DNA of 64,000 nucleotides from Auanema rhodensis. Lineage: Eukaryota; Nematoda; Chromadorea; Rhabditida; Rhabditidae. The notes under the pieces are model-generated. The model did not search any database. It was not told where the DNA came from and saw nothing but the letters and a program-made list of their open reading frames with translations. The stretch covers positions 10,416,001 through 10,480,000 of the forward strand of contig OZ059895.1 in assembly GCA_964057225.1 (NCBI GenBank), given 5' to 3'. The position numbers and the translations under genes are program-made. Positions 10,763-23,686 of this stretch are shown here, in pieces. Position 1 is the first letter of the stretch; each line of letters opens with the position of its first letter.

Positions 10763-11896
10763 TTTTTAGCCCTAGAAATACGTGCAACATCTTATTATCT
10801 AAGAAAATTTGAAAATTAAATGATTGAAAAAGTAAAACAGATTTTGTTAGCACAGAAACATATTAATCATATTTTAAGGCGGGCTCAAGTTGCTATTTTG
10901 TTCGATTTTCATGAAAAAATAAAAATTTTAAAATGTTTATTTTTAGCCCTAGAAATACGTGCAACATCTTACTCAACTCAAAATCAACTGTTTGATAATA
11001 TAAATTAGGTTTTGTGAGCATATATCCATAGCAATCATGTTTTGCGGCGGGTTCAACTTGCTATTTCGTTTGATTTTTGTGAAAAATTAAATATTCTAAA
11101 AATTTTATTTCTTGTCCTAGAAATACGTGCTACATCTCATTAAACTAAGAATTAGTTAATTGAGGAGGCAAAACAAATTTTGCTAGCACAGAACCATATT
11201 AATCATATTTTCCGGCGGGCTTAAGTTGCTATTTTGTTCGATTTTCATGAAAAAATAAAAATTTTTAAATGTTTATTTTTCGCCCTAGAAATACGTGCAA
11301 CATCTTATTATCTAAGAAAACTTGAAAATTAAATGATTGAAAAAGTAAAACAGATTTTGTTAGCCCAGAAACATATTAATCATATTTTAAGGCGGGCTCA
11401 AGTTGCTATTTTGTTCGATTTTCATGAAAAAATAAAAATTTTAAAATGTTTATTTTTAGCCCTAGAAATACGTGCAACATCTTACTCAACTCAAAATCAA
11501 CTGTTTGATAATATAAATTAGGTTTTGTGAGCATATATCTATAGCAATCATGTTTTGCGGCGGGTTCAACTTGCTATTTCGTTTGATTTTTATGAAAAAT
11601 TAAATATTATGAAAATTTTATTTCTTGTCCTAGAAATACGTGCTACATCTCATTAAACTAAGAATTAGTTGATTCAGAAGGCAAAACAAATTTTGTTAGC
11701 ACAGAACCATATTAATCATATTTTCCGGCGGGCTCAAGTTGCTATTTTGCTCGATTTTCATGAAAAAATAAAAATTTTAAAATGTTTATTTTTAGCCCTA
11801 GAAAAACGTGCAACATCTTACTCAACCCAAAATCAACTGTTTGATAATATAAATTAGGTTTTGTGAGCATATATCCATAGTAATCATGTTTTGCGG
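10763..11896 (+). repeat. Segment repeated 22,662 bp away
   Basis: This 1.13-kb segment recurs at about 33425-34558. Rare markers are shared at the same offset: TTTTTGTGAAAAATT, TTTTGCTAGCAC, TTGATTCAGAAGG, TATTATGAAAATT and TGCTCGATTTTC. The two copies part at 11897 (GCGGCGGG here, GCGGGGGG there). By eye I saw no differences within the segment. Confidence 0.8.
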
Positions 11897-13916
11897 CGGG
11901 TTCAACTTGCTATTTCGTTTGATTTTTATGAAAAATTAAATATTCTAAAAATTTTATTTCTTGTCCTAGAAATACGTGCTACATCTCATTGAACTAAGAA
12001 TTAGTTGATTGAAAAGGCAAAACAAATTTGTTAGCACAGAACCATATTAATCATATTTTCCGGCGGGCTAAAGTTGCTATTTTGTTCGATTTTCATGAAA
12101 AAATAAATATTCTAAAAATTTTATTTCTTGTCCTAGAAATACGTGCTACATCTCATTGAACTAAGAATTAGTTGATTGAAAAGGCAAAACAAATTTGTTA
12201 GCACAGAACCATATTAATCATATTTTCCGGCGGGTTCAACTTGCTATTTCGTTTGATTTTTATGAAAAATTAAATATTCTAAAAATTTTATTTCTTGTCC
12301 TAGAAATACGTGCTACATCTCATTGAACTAAGAATTAGTTGATTGAAAAGGCAAAACAAATTTGTTAGCACAGAACCATATTAATCATATTTTCCGGCGG
12401 GCTAAAGTTGCTATTTTGTTCGATTTTCATGAAAAAATAAAAATTTTAAAATGTTTATTTTTAGCCTCAGAAATACGTGCAACATCTTATTATCTAAGAA
12501 AATTTGAAAACTAAATAATTGAAAAAGTAAAACAGATTTTGTTAGCACAGAAACATATTAATCATATTTTAAGGCGGGCTCAAGTTGCTATTTTGTTCGA
12601 TTTTCATGAAAAAATAAAAATTTTTAAATGTTTATTTTTCGCCCTAGAAATACGTGCAACATCTTATTATCTAAGAAAACTTGAAAATTAAATGATTGAT
12701 AAAGTAAAACAGATTTTGTTAGCACAGAAACATATTAATCATATTTTAAGGCGGGCTCAAGTTGCTATTTTGTTCGATTTTCATGAAAAAATAAAAGTTT
12801 TAAAATGTTTATTTTTAGCCCTAGAAATACGTGCAACATCTTATTATCTAAGAAAATTTGAAAATTAAATGATTGAAAAAGTAAAACAGATTTTCTTAGC
12901 ACAGAAACATATTAATCATATTTTAAGGCGGGCTAAAGTTGCTATTTTGTTCGATTTTCATGAAAAAATAAAAATTTTAAAATGTTTATTTTTAGCCTCA
13001 GAAATACGTGAAACATCTTATTATCTAAGAAAATTTGAAAATTAAGTAATTGAAAAAGTAAAACCGATTTTGTTAGCCCAGAAACATATTAATCATATTT
13101 TATGGCGGGCTCAAGTTGCTATTTTGTTCGATTTTCATGAAAAAATAAAAATTTTAAAATGTTTATTTTTAGCCCTAGAAATACGTGCAACATCTTACTC
13201 AACTCAAAATCAACTGTTTGATAATATAAATTAGGTTTTGTGAGCATATATCCATAGTAATCATGTTTTGCGGCGGGTTCAACTTGCTATTTCGTTTGAT
13301 TTTTATGAAAAATTAAATATTCTAAATTTTTTATTTCTTGTCCTAGAAAAACGTGCTACATCTCATTAAACTAAGAATTAGTTGATTGAAAAGGCAAAAC
13401 AAATTTTGTTAGCACAGAACCATATTAATCATATTTTCCGGCGGGCTCAAGTTGCTATTTTGTTCGATTTTCATGAAAAAATAAAAGTTTTAAAATGTTT
13501 ATTTTTAGCCCTAGAAATACGTGCAACATCTTACTCAACTCAAAATCAACTGTTTGATAATATAAATTAGATTTTGTGAGCATATATCCAAAGTGATCAT
13601 GTTTTGCGGCGGGTTCAACTTGCTATTTCGTTTGATTTTTATGAAAAATTAAATATTCTAAAAATTTTATTTCTTGTCCTAGAAATACGTGCTACATCTC
13701 TTTAAACTAAGAATTAGTTGATTGAGAAGGCAAAACAAATTTTGTTAGCACAGAACCATATTAATCATATTTTCCGGCGGGCTTAAGTTGCTATTTTGTT
13801 CAATTTTCATGAAAAAATAAAAATTTTTAAATGTTTATTTTTCGCCCTAGAAATATGTGCAACATCTTATTATCTAAGAAAATTTGAAAATTAAATGATT
13901 GAAAAAGTAAAACAGA
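11897..13916 (+). repeat. Recombinant-monomer block with 167-bp S2-head/S1-tail units
   Basis: Three successive S1-type tails sit at an exact 167-bp spacing (TATTCT at 11941, 12108 and 12275). The 12024 copy switches from S2 to S1 just after GAAAAAATAAA. The 12191 copy switches inside the GGCGGG box. Each has lost one T (AAATTTGTTAGC for AAATTTTGTTAGC). Downstream is a run of S2 monomers, some with GCCTCAG in place of GCCCTAG (near 12464 and 12994). Confidence 0.8.
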
Positions 13917-15810
13917 TTTTGTTAGCACAGAAACATATTAATCATATTTTACGGCGGGCTCAAGTTGCTATTTTGTTCGATTTTTATGAAAAATTGAAAA
14001 TTTTAAAATGTTTATTTTTAGCCCTAGAAATACGTGCAACATCTTATTCAACTCAAAATCAACTGTTTGATAATATAAATTAGGTTTTGTGAGCATATAT
14101 CCATAGTAATCATGTTTTGCGGCGGTTTCAACTTGCTATTTCGTTTGATTTTTATGAAAAATTAAATATTCTAAAACTTTTATTTCTTGTCCTAGAAATA
14201 CGTGCTACATCTCATTAAACTAAGAATTAGTTGATTGAAAAGGCAAAACAAATTTTGTGAGCATATACCCATAGTAATCATGTTTTGCGGCGTGCTCAAG
14301 TTGCTATTTTGTTCGATTTTTATGAAAAATTAAATATTTTCAAATGTTTATTTTTCGCCCTAGAAATATGTGCAACATCTTATTATCTAAGAAAATTTGA
14401 AAATTAAATGATTGAAAAAGTAAAACAGATTTTGTTAGCACAGAAACACATTAATCATATTTTACGGCGGGCTCAAGTTGCTATTTTGTTCGATTTTCAT
14501 GAAAAAATAAAAATTTTAAAATGTTTATTTTTAGCCCTAGAAATATGTGCAACATCTTATTATCTAAGAAAATTTGAAAATTAAATGATTGAAAAAGTAA
14601 AACAGATTTTGTTAGCACAGAAACATATTAATCATATTTTACGGCGGGCTCAAGTTGCTATTTTGTTCGATTTTCATGAAAAAATAAAAATTTTAAAATG
14701 TTTATTTTTAGCCCTAGAAATACGTGCAACATCTTATTCAACTCAAAATCAACTGTTTGATAATATAAATTAGGTTTTGTGAGCATATATCCATAGTAAT
14801 CATGCTTTGCGGCGGGTTCAACTTGCTATTTCGTTTGATTTTTATGAAAAATTAAATATTTTAAAAATTTTATTTCTTGTCCTAGAAATACGTGCTACAT
14901 CTCATTAAACTAAGAATTAGTTGATTGAGAAGGCAAAACAAATTTTGTGAGCATATACCCATAGTAATCATGTTTTGCGGCGTGCTCAAGTTGCTATTTT
15001 GTTCGATTTTTATGAAAAATTAAATATTTTCAAATGTTTATTTTTCGCCCTAGAAATACGTGCAACATCTTATTCAACTCAAAATCAACTGTTTGATAAA
15101 ATAAATTAGGTTTTGTGAGCATATATCCATAGTGATCATGTTTTGCGGCGGGTTCAACTTGCTATTTCGTTTGATTTTTATGAAAAAATAAAAGTTTTAA
15201 AATGTTTATTTTTAGCCCTAGAAATACGTGCAACATCTTATTATCTGAGAAAATTTGAAAATTAAATGATTGAAAAAGTAAAACAGATTTTGTTAGCACA
15301 GAAACATATTAATCATATTTTAATTTAAGGCGGGCTCAAGTTGCTATTTTGTTCGATTTTCATGAAAAAATAAAAGTTTTAAAATGTTTATTTTTAGCCC
15401 TAGAAATACGTGCAACATCTTATTATCTGAGAAAATTTGAAAATTAAATGATTGAAAAAGTAAAACAGATTTTGTTAGCACAGAAACATATTAATCATAT
15501 TTTAATTTAAGGCGGGCTCAAGTTGCTATTTTGTTCGATTTTCATGAAAAAATAAAAATTTTAAAATGTTTATTTTTAGCCCTAGAAATACGTGCAACAT
15601 CTTACTCAACTCAAAATCAACTGTTTGATAATATAAATTAGGTTTTGTGAGCATATATCCATAGTAATCATGTTTTGCGGCGGTTTCAACTTGCTATTTC
15701 GTTTGATTTTTATGAAAAATTAAATATTCTTAAAATTTTATTTCTTGTCCTAGAAATACGTGCTACATCTCTTTAAACTAAGAATTAGTTGATTGAAAAG
15801 GCAAAACAAA
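13917..15810 (+). repeat. First interior block rich in S1/S2 hybrid monomers
   Basis: Hybrids with a CATATACCC head and a GCGGCGTGCTC box appear at about 14256 and 14947. Two S2-headed copies with the TTTAA insertion (TTTTAATTTAAGG) occur at about 15318 and 15503. The monomer order matches that at 22339-23700 and 40489-41850, except that one 336-bp S3-S1 pair is missing: equivalent monomers are 690 bp apart here and 1026 bp apart there. Confidence 0.8.
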
Positions 15811-18800
15811 TTTTGTGAGCATATACCCATAGTAATCATGTTTTGCGGCGTGCTCAAGTTGCTATTTTGTTCGATTTTTATGAAAAATTAAATATTTTCA
15901 AATGTTTATTTTTCGCCCTAGAAATACGTGCAACATCTTATTCAACTCAAAATCAACTGTTTGATAAAATAAATTAGGTTTTGTGAGCATATATCCATAG
16001 TGATCATGTTTTGCGGCGGGTTCAACTTGCTATTTCGTTTGATTTTTATGAAAAATTAAATATTCTAAAAATTTTATTTCTTGTCCTAGAAATACGTGCT
16101 ACATCTCTTTGAACTAAGAATTAGTTGATTGAGAAGGCAAAACAAATTTTGTTAGCACAGAACCATATTAATCATATTTTCCGGCGGGCTTAAGTTGCTA
16201 TTTTGTTCAATTTTCATGAAAAAATAAAAATTTTTAAATGTTTATTTTTCGCCCTAGAAATACGTGCAACATCTTATTATCTAAGAAAACTTGAAAATTA
16301 AATGATTGATAAAGTAAAACAGATTTTGTTAGCACAGAAACATATTAATCATATTTTAAGGCGGGCTCAAGTTGCTATTTTGTTCGATTTTCATGAAAAA
16401 ATAAAAGTTTTAAAATGTTTATTTTTAGCCCTAGAAATACGTGCAACATCTTATTATCTAAGAAAATTTGAAAATTGAATAATTGAAAAAGTAAAACAGA
16501 TTTTGTTAGCACAGAAACATATTAATCATATTTTAAGGCGGGCTAAAGTTGCTATTTTGTTCGATTTTCATGAAAAAATAAAAATTTTAAAATGTTTATT
16601 TTTAGCCTCAGAAATACGTGAAACATCTTATTATCTAAGAAAATTTGAAAATTAAATAATTGAAAAAGTAAAACCGATTTTGTTAGCCCAGAAACATATT
16701 AATCATATTTTAAGGCGGGCTCAAGTTGCTATTTTGTTCGATTTTCATGAAAAAATAAAAATTTTAAAATGTTTATTTTTAGCCCTAGAAATACGTGCAA
16801 CATCTTACTCAACTCAAAATCAACTGTTTGATAATATAAATTAGGTTTTGTGAGCATATATCCATAGTAATCATGTTTTGCGGCGGGTTCAACTTGCTAT
16901 TTCGTTTGATTTTTATGAAAAATTAAATATTCTAAATTTTTTATTTCTTGTCCTAGAAAAACGTGCTACATCTCATTAAACTAAGAATTAGTTGATTGAA
17001 AAGGCAAAACAAATTTTGTTAGCACAGAACCATATTAATCATATTTTCCGGCGGGCTCAAGTTGCTATTTTGTTCGATTTTCATGAAAAAATAAAAGTTT
17101 TAAAATGTTTATTTTTAGCCCTAGAAATACGTGCAACATCTTACTCAACTCAAAATCAACTGTTTGATAATATAAATTAGATTTTGTGAGCATATATCCA
17201 AAGTGATCATGTTTTGCGGCGGGTTCAACTTGCTATTTCGTTTGATTTTTATGAAAAATTAAATATTCTAAAAATTTTATTTCTTGTCCTAGAAATACGT
17301 GCTACATCTCTTTAAACTAAGAATTAGTTGATTGAGAAGGCAAAACAAATTTTGTTAGCACAGAACCATATTAATCATATTTTCCGGCGGGCTTAAGTTG
17401 CTATTTTGTTCAATTTTCATGAAAAAATAAAAATTTTTAAATGTTTATTTTTCGCCCTAGAAATACGTGCAACATCTTATTATCTAAGAAAACTTGAAAA
17501 TTAAATGATTGATAAAGTAAAACAGATTTTGTTAGCACAGAAACATATTAATCATATTTTAAGGCGGGCTCAAGTTGCTATTTTGTTCGATTTTCATGAA
17601 AAAATAAAAGTTTTAAAATGTTTATTTTTAGCCCTAGAAATACGTGCAACATCTTATTATCTAAGAAAATTTGAAAATTAAATAATTGAAAAAGTAAAAC
17701 AGATTTTCTTAGCACAGAAACATATTAATCATATTTTAAGGCGGGCTAAAGTTGCTATTTTGTTCGATTTTCATGAAAAAATAAAAATTTTAAAATGTTT
17801 ATTTTTAGCCTCAGAAATACGTGCAACATCTTATTATCTAAGAAAATTTGAAAATTAAATAATTGAAAAAGTAAAACCGATTTTGTTAGCCCAGAAACAT
17901 ATTAATCATATTTTAAGGCGGGCTCAAGTTGCTATTTTGTTCGATTTTCATGAAAAAATAAAAATTTTAAAATGTTTATTTTTAGCCCTAGAAATACGTG
18001 CAACATCTTACTCAACTCAAAATCAACTGTTTGATAATATAAATTAGGTTTTGTGAGCATATATCCATAGTAATCATATTTTCCGGCGGGCTCAAGTTGC
18101 TATTTTGTTCGATTTTCATGAAAAAATAAAAGTTTTAAAATGTTTATTTTTAGCCCTAGAAATACGTGCAACATCTTACTCAACTCAAAATCAACTGTTT
18201 GATAATATAAATTAGATTTCGTGAGCATATATCCAAAGTGATCATGTTTTGCGGCGGGTTCAACTTGCTATTTCGTTTGATTTTTATGAAAAATTAAATA
18301 TTCTAAAAATTTTATTTCTTGTCCTAGAAATACGTGCTACATCTCTTTAAACTAAGAATTAGTTGATTGAAAAGGCAAAACAAATTTTGTGAGCATATAC
18401 CCATAGTAATCATGTTTTGCGGCGTGCTCAAGTTGCTATTTTGTTCGATTTTTATGAAAAATTAAATATTTTCAAATGTTTATTTTTCGCCCTAGAAATA
18501 CGTGCAACATCTTATTCAACTCAAAATCAACTGTTTGATAAAATAAATTAGGTTTTGTGAGCATATATCCATAGTGATCATGTTTTGCGGCGGGTTCAAC
18601 TTGCTATTTCGTTTGATTTTTATGAAAAATTAAATATTCTAAAAATTTTATTTCTTGTCCTAGAAATACGTGCTACATCTCTTTGAACTAAGAATTAGTT
18701 GATTGAGAAGGCAAAACAAATTTTGTTAGCACAGAACCATATTAATCATATTTTCCGGCGGGCTTAAGTTGCTATTTTGTTCAATTTTCATGAAAAAATA

Positions 18801-20958
18801 AAAATTTTTAAATGTTTATTTTTCGCCCTAGAAATACGTGCAACATCTTATTATCTAAGAAAACTTGAAAATTAAATGATTGATAAAGTAAAACAGATTT
18901 TGTTAGCACAGAAACATATTAATCATATTTTAAGGCGGGCTCAAGTTGCTATTTTGTTCGATTTTCATGAAAAAATAAAAGTTTTAAAATGTTTATTTTT
19001 AGCCCTAGAAATACGTGCAACATCTTATTATCTAAGAAAATTTGAAAATTGAATAATTGAAAAAGTAAAACAGATTTTGTTAGCACAGAAACATATTAAT
19101 CATATTTTAAGGCGGGCTAAAGTTGCTATTTTGTTCGATTTTCATGAAAAAATAAAAATTTTAAAATGTTTATTTTTAGCCTCAGAAATACGTGAAACAT
19201 CTTATTATCTAAGAAAATTTGAAAATTAAATAATTGAAAAAGTAAAACCGATTTTGTTAGCCCAGAAACATATTAATCATATTTTAAGGCGGGCTCAAGT
19301 TGCTATTTTGTTCGATTTTCATGAAAAAATAAAAATTTTAAAATGTTTATTTTTAGCCCTAGAAATACGTGCAACATCTTACTCAACTCAAAATCAACTG
19401 TTTGATAATATAAATTAGGTTTTGTGAGCATATATCCATAGTAATCATGTTTTGCGGCGGGTTCAACTTGCTATTTCGTTTGATTTTTATGAAAAATTAA
19501 ATATTCTAAATTTTTTATTTCTTGTCCTAGAAAAACGTGCTACATCTCATTAAACTAAGAATTAGTTGATTGAAAAGGCAAAACAAATTTTGTTAGCACA
19601 GAACCATATTAATCATATTTTCCGGCGGGCTCAAGTTGCTATTTTGTTCGATTTTCATGAAAAAATAAAAGTTTTAAAATGTTTATTTTTAGCCCTAGAA
19701 ATACGTGCAACATCTTACTCAACTCAAAATCAACTGTTTGATAATATAAATTAGATTTTGTGAGCATATATCCAAAGTGATCATGTTTTGCGGCGGGTTC
19801 AACTTGCTATTTCGTTTGATTTTTATGAAAAATTAAATATTCTAAAAATTTTATTTCTTGTCCTAGAAATACGTGCTACATCTCTTTAAACTAAGAATTA
19901 GTTGATTGAGAAGGCAAAACAAATTTTGTTAGCACAGAACCATATTAATCATATTTTCCGGCGGGCTTAAGTTGCTATTTTGTTCAATTTTCATGAAAAA
20001 ATAAAAATTTTTAAATGTTTATTTTTCGCCCTAGAAATACGTGCAACATCTTATTATCTAAGAAAACTTGAAAATTAAATGATTGATAAAGTAAAACAGA
20101 TTTTGTTAGCACAGAAACATATTAATCATATTTTAAGGCGGGCTCAAGTTGCTATTTTGTTCGATTTTCATGAAAAAATAAAAGTTTTAAAATGTTTATT
20201 TTTAGCCCTAGAAATACGTGCAACATCTTATTATCTAAGAAAATTTGAAAATTAAATAATTGAAAAAGTAAAACAGATTTTCTTAGCACAGAAACATATT
20301 AATCATATTTTAAGGCGGGCTAAAGTTGCTATTTTGTTCGATTTTCATGAAAAAATAAAAATTTTAAAATGTTTATTTTTAGCCTCAGAAATACGTGCAA
20401 CATCTTATTATCTAAGAAAATTTGAAAATTAAATAATTGAAAAAGTAAAACCGATTTTGTTAGCCCAGAAACATATTAATCATATTTTAAGGCGGGCTCA
20501 AGTTGCTATTTTGTTCGATTTTCATGAAAAAATAAAAATTTTAAAATGTTTATTTTTAGCCCTAGAAATACGTGCAACATCTTACTCAACTCAAAATCAA
20601 CTGTTTGATAATATAAATTAGGTTTTGTGAGCATATATCCATAGTAATCATATTTTCCGGCGGGCTCAAGTTGCTATTTTGTTCGATTTTCATGAAAAAA
20701 TAAAAGTTTTAAAATGTTTATTTTTAGCCCTAGAAATACGTGCAACATCTTACTCAACTCAAAATCAACTGTTTGATAATATAAATTAGATTTTGTGAGC
20801 ATATATCCAAAGTGATCATGTTTTGCGGCGGGTTCAACTTGCTATTTCGTTTGATTTTTATGAAAAATTAAATATTCTAAAAATTTTATTTCTTGTCCTA
20901 GAAATACGTGCTACATCTCTTTAAACTAAGAATTAGTTGATTGAAAAGGCAAAACAAA
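15811..20958 (+). repeat. Tandem pair of a 2574-bp, 15-monomer HOR
   Basis: Unit one is 15811-18384 and unit two is 18385-20958. The length equals nine 168-bp plus six 177-bp monomers. Each starts with an S1/S2 hybrid and includes the GATAAAATAAATTAGG tail, CTCTTTGAACTAAG, GAAAATTGAATAATTG, several S2 with GCCTCAG and AAACATC variants, and one S1-head/S3-body recombinant. I noticed a single base difference (C at 18220, T at 20794). The unit's first 1 kb also starts at 24583 and 42369, identified by the CTCTTTGAACT marker 300 bp in. Confidence 0.88.
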
Positions 20959-22250
20959 TTTTGTTAGCACAGAACCATATTAATCATATTTTCCGGCGGG
21001 CTTAAGTTGCTATTTTGTTCAATTTTCATGAAAAAATAAAAATTTTTAAATGTTTATTTTTCGCCCTAGAAATACGTGCAACATCTTATTATCTAAGAAA
21101 ACTTGAAAATTAAATGATTGATAAAGTAAAACAGATTTTGTTAGCACAGAAACATATTAATCATATTTTAAGGCGGGCTCAAGTTGCTATTTTGTTCGAT
21201 TTTCATGAAAAAATAAAAGTTTTAAAATGTTTATTTTTAGCCCTAGAAATACGTGCAACATCTTATTATCTAAGAAAATTTGAAAATTAAATAATTGAAA
21301 AAGTAAAACAGATTTTCTTAGCACAGAAACATATTAATCATATTTTAAGGCGGGCTAAAGTTGCTATTTTGTTCGATTTTCATGAAAAAATAAAAATTTT
21401 AAAATGTTTATTTTTAGCCTCAGAAATACGTGAAACATCTTATTATCTAAGAAAATTTGAAAATTAAGTAATTGAAAAAGTAAAACCGATTTTGTTAGCC
21501 CAGAAACATATTAATCATATTTTAAGGCGGGCTCAAGTTGCTATTTTGTTCGATTTTCATGAAAAAATAAAAATTTTAAAATGTTTATTTTTAGCCCTAG
21601 AAATACGTGCAACATCTTACTCAACTCAAAATCAACTGTTTGATAATATAAATTAGGTTTTGTGAGCATATATCCATAGTAATCATGTTTTGCGGCGGGT
21701 TCAACTTGCTATTTCGTTTGATTTTTATGAAAAATTAAATATTCTAAAAATTTTATTTCTTGTCCTAGAAATACGTGCTACATCTCTTTAAACTAAGAAT
21801 TAGTTGATTGAGAAGGCAAAACAAATTTTGTTAGCACAGAACCATATTAATCATATTTTCCGGCGGGCTTAAGTTGCTATTTTGTTCGATTTTCATGAAA
21901 AAATAAAAATTTTAAAATGTTTATTTTTAGCCCTAGAAATACGTGCAACATCTTACTCAACTCAAAATCAACTGTTTGATAATATAAATTAGATTTTGTG
22001 AGCATATATCCAAAGTGATCATGTTTTGCGGCGGGTTCAACTTGCTATTTCGTTTGATTTTTATGAAAAATTAAATATTCTAAAAATTTTATTTCTTGTC
22101 CTAGAAATACGTGCTACATCTCTTTAAACTAAGAATTAGTTGATTGAGAAGGCAAAACAAATTTTGTTAGCACAGAACCATATTAATCATATTTTCCGGC
22201 GGGCTTAAGTTGCTATTTTGTTCAATTTTCATGAAAAAATAAAAATTTTT
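20959..22250 (+). repeat. S1/S2/S3 monomers between two HOR blocks
   Basis: Ordinary mosaic of S2, S3 and S1 monomers with CCAAAGTGATC variants in S1 heads (near 20810 and 22010). No insertion or gene is seen. The first 700 bp continue the pattern of the preceding 15-mer without its hybrid first monomer. Confidence 0.8.
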
Positions 22251-23686
22251 AAATGTTTATTTTTCGCCCTAGAAATATGTGCAACATCTTATTATCTAAG
22301 AAAATTTGAAAATTAAATGATTGAAAAAGTAAAACAGATTTTGTTAGCACAGAAACATATTAATCATATTTTACGGCGGGCTCAAGTTGCTATTTTGTTC
22401 GATTTTTATGAAAAATTGAAAATTTTAAAATGTTTATTTTTAGCCCTAGAAATACGTGCAACATCTTATTCAACTCAAAATCAACTGTTTGATAATATAA
22501 ATTAGGTTTTGTGAGCATATATCCATAGTAATCATGTTTTGCGGCGGGTTCAACTTGCTATTTCGTTTGATTTTTATGAAAAATTAAATATTTTAAAAAT
22601 TTTATTTCTTGTCCTAGAAATACGTGCTACATCTCATTAAACTAAGAATTAGTTGATTGAGAAGGCAAAACAAATTTTGTTAGCACAGAACCATATTAAT
22701 CATATTTTCCGGCGGGCTCAAGTTTCTATTTTGTTCGATTTTCATGAAAAAATAAAAATTTTAAAATGTTTATTTTTAGCCCTAGAAATACGTGCAACAT
22801 CTTACTCAACTCAAAATCAACTGTTTGATAATATAAATTAGGTTTTGTGAGCATATATCCATAGTAATCATGTTTTGCGGCGGTTTCAACTTGCTATTTC
22901 GTTTGATTTTTATGAAAAATTAAATATTCTAAAACTTTTATTTCTTGTCCTAGAAATACGTGCTACATCTCATTAAACTAAGAATTAGTTGATTGAAAAG
23001 GCAAAACAAATTTTGTGAGCATATACCCATAGTAATCATGTTTTGCGGCGTGCTCAAGTTGCTATTTTGTTCGATTTTTATGAAAAATTAAATATTTTCA
23101 AATGTTTATTTTTCGCCCTAGAAATATGTGCAACATCTTATTATCTAAGAAAATTTGAAAATTAAATGATTGAAAAAGTAAAACAGATTTTGTTAGCACA
23201 GAAACACATTAATCATATTTTACGGCGGGCTCAAGTTGCTATTTTGTTCGATTTTCATGAAAAAATAAAAATTTTAAAATGTTTATTTTTAGCCCTAGAA
23301 ATATGTGCAACATCTTATTATCTAAGAAAATTTGAAAATTAAATGATTGAAAAAGTAAAACAGATTTTGTTAGCACAGAAACATATTAATCATATTTTAC
23401 GGCGGGCTCAAGTTGCTATTTTGTTCGATTTTCATGAAAAAATAAAAATTTTAAAATGTTTATTTTTAGCCCTAGAAATACGTGCAACATCTTATTCAAC
23501 TCAAAATCAACTGTTTGATAATATAAATTAGGTTTTGTGAGCATATATCCATAGTAATCATGCTTTGCGGCGGGTTCAACTTGCTATTTCGTTTGATTTT
23601 TATGAAAAATTAAATATTTTAAAAATTTTATTTCTTGTCCTAGAAATACGTGCTACATCTCATTAAACTAAGAATTAGTTGATTGA
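22251..23686 (+). repeat. Segment repeated 18,150 bp away
   Basis: This 1436-bp stretch matches 40401-41836 at a constant offset. Shared rare markers are GAAATATGTGC, AGTTTCTATTTTG, GAAACACATTAATC, the GCGGCGGTTTC box and TCATGCTTTGCGG. The match breaks at 23687 versus 41837 (A versus G in GATTGAAAAGG/GATTGAGAAGG), after which the next monomer is a hybrid here and an S2 there. Confidence 0.82.
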
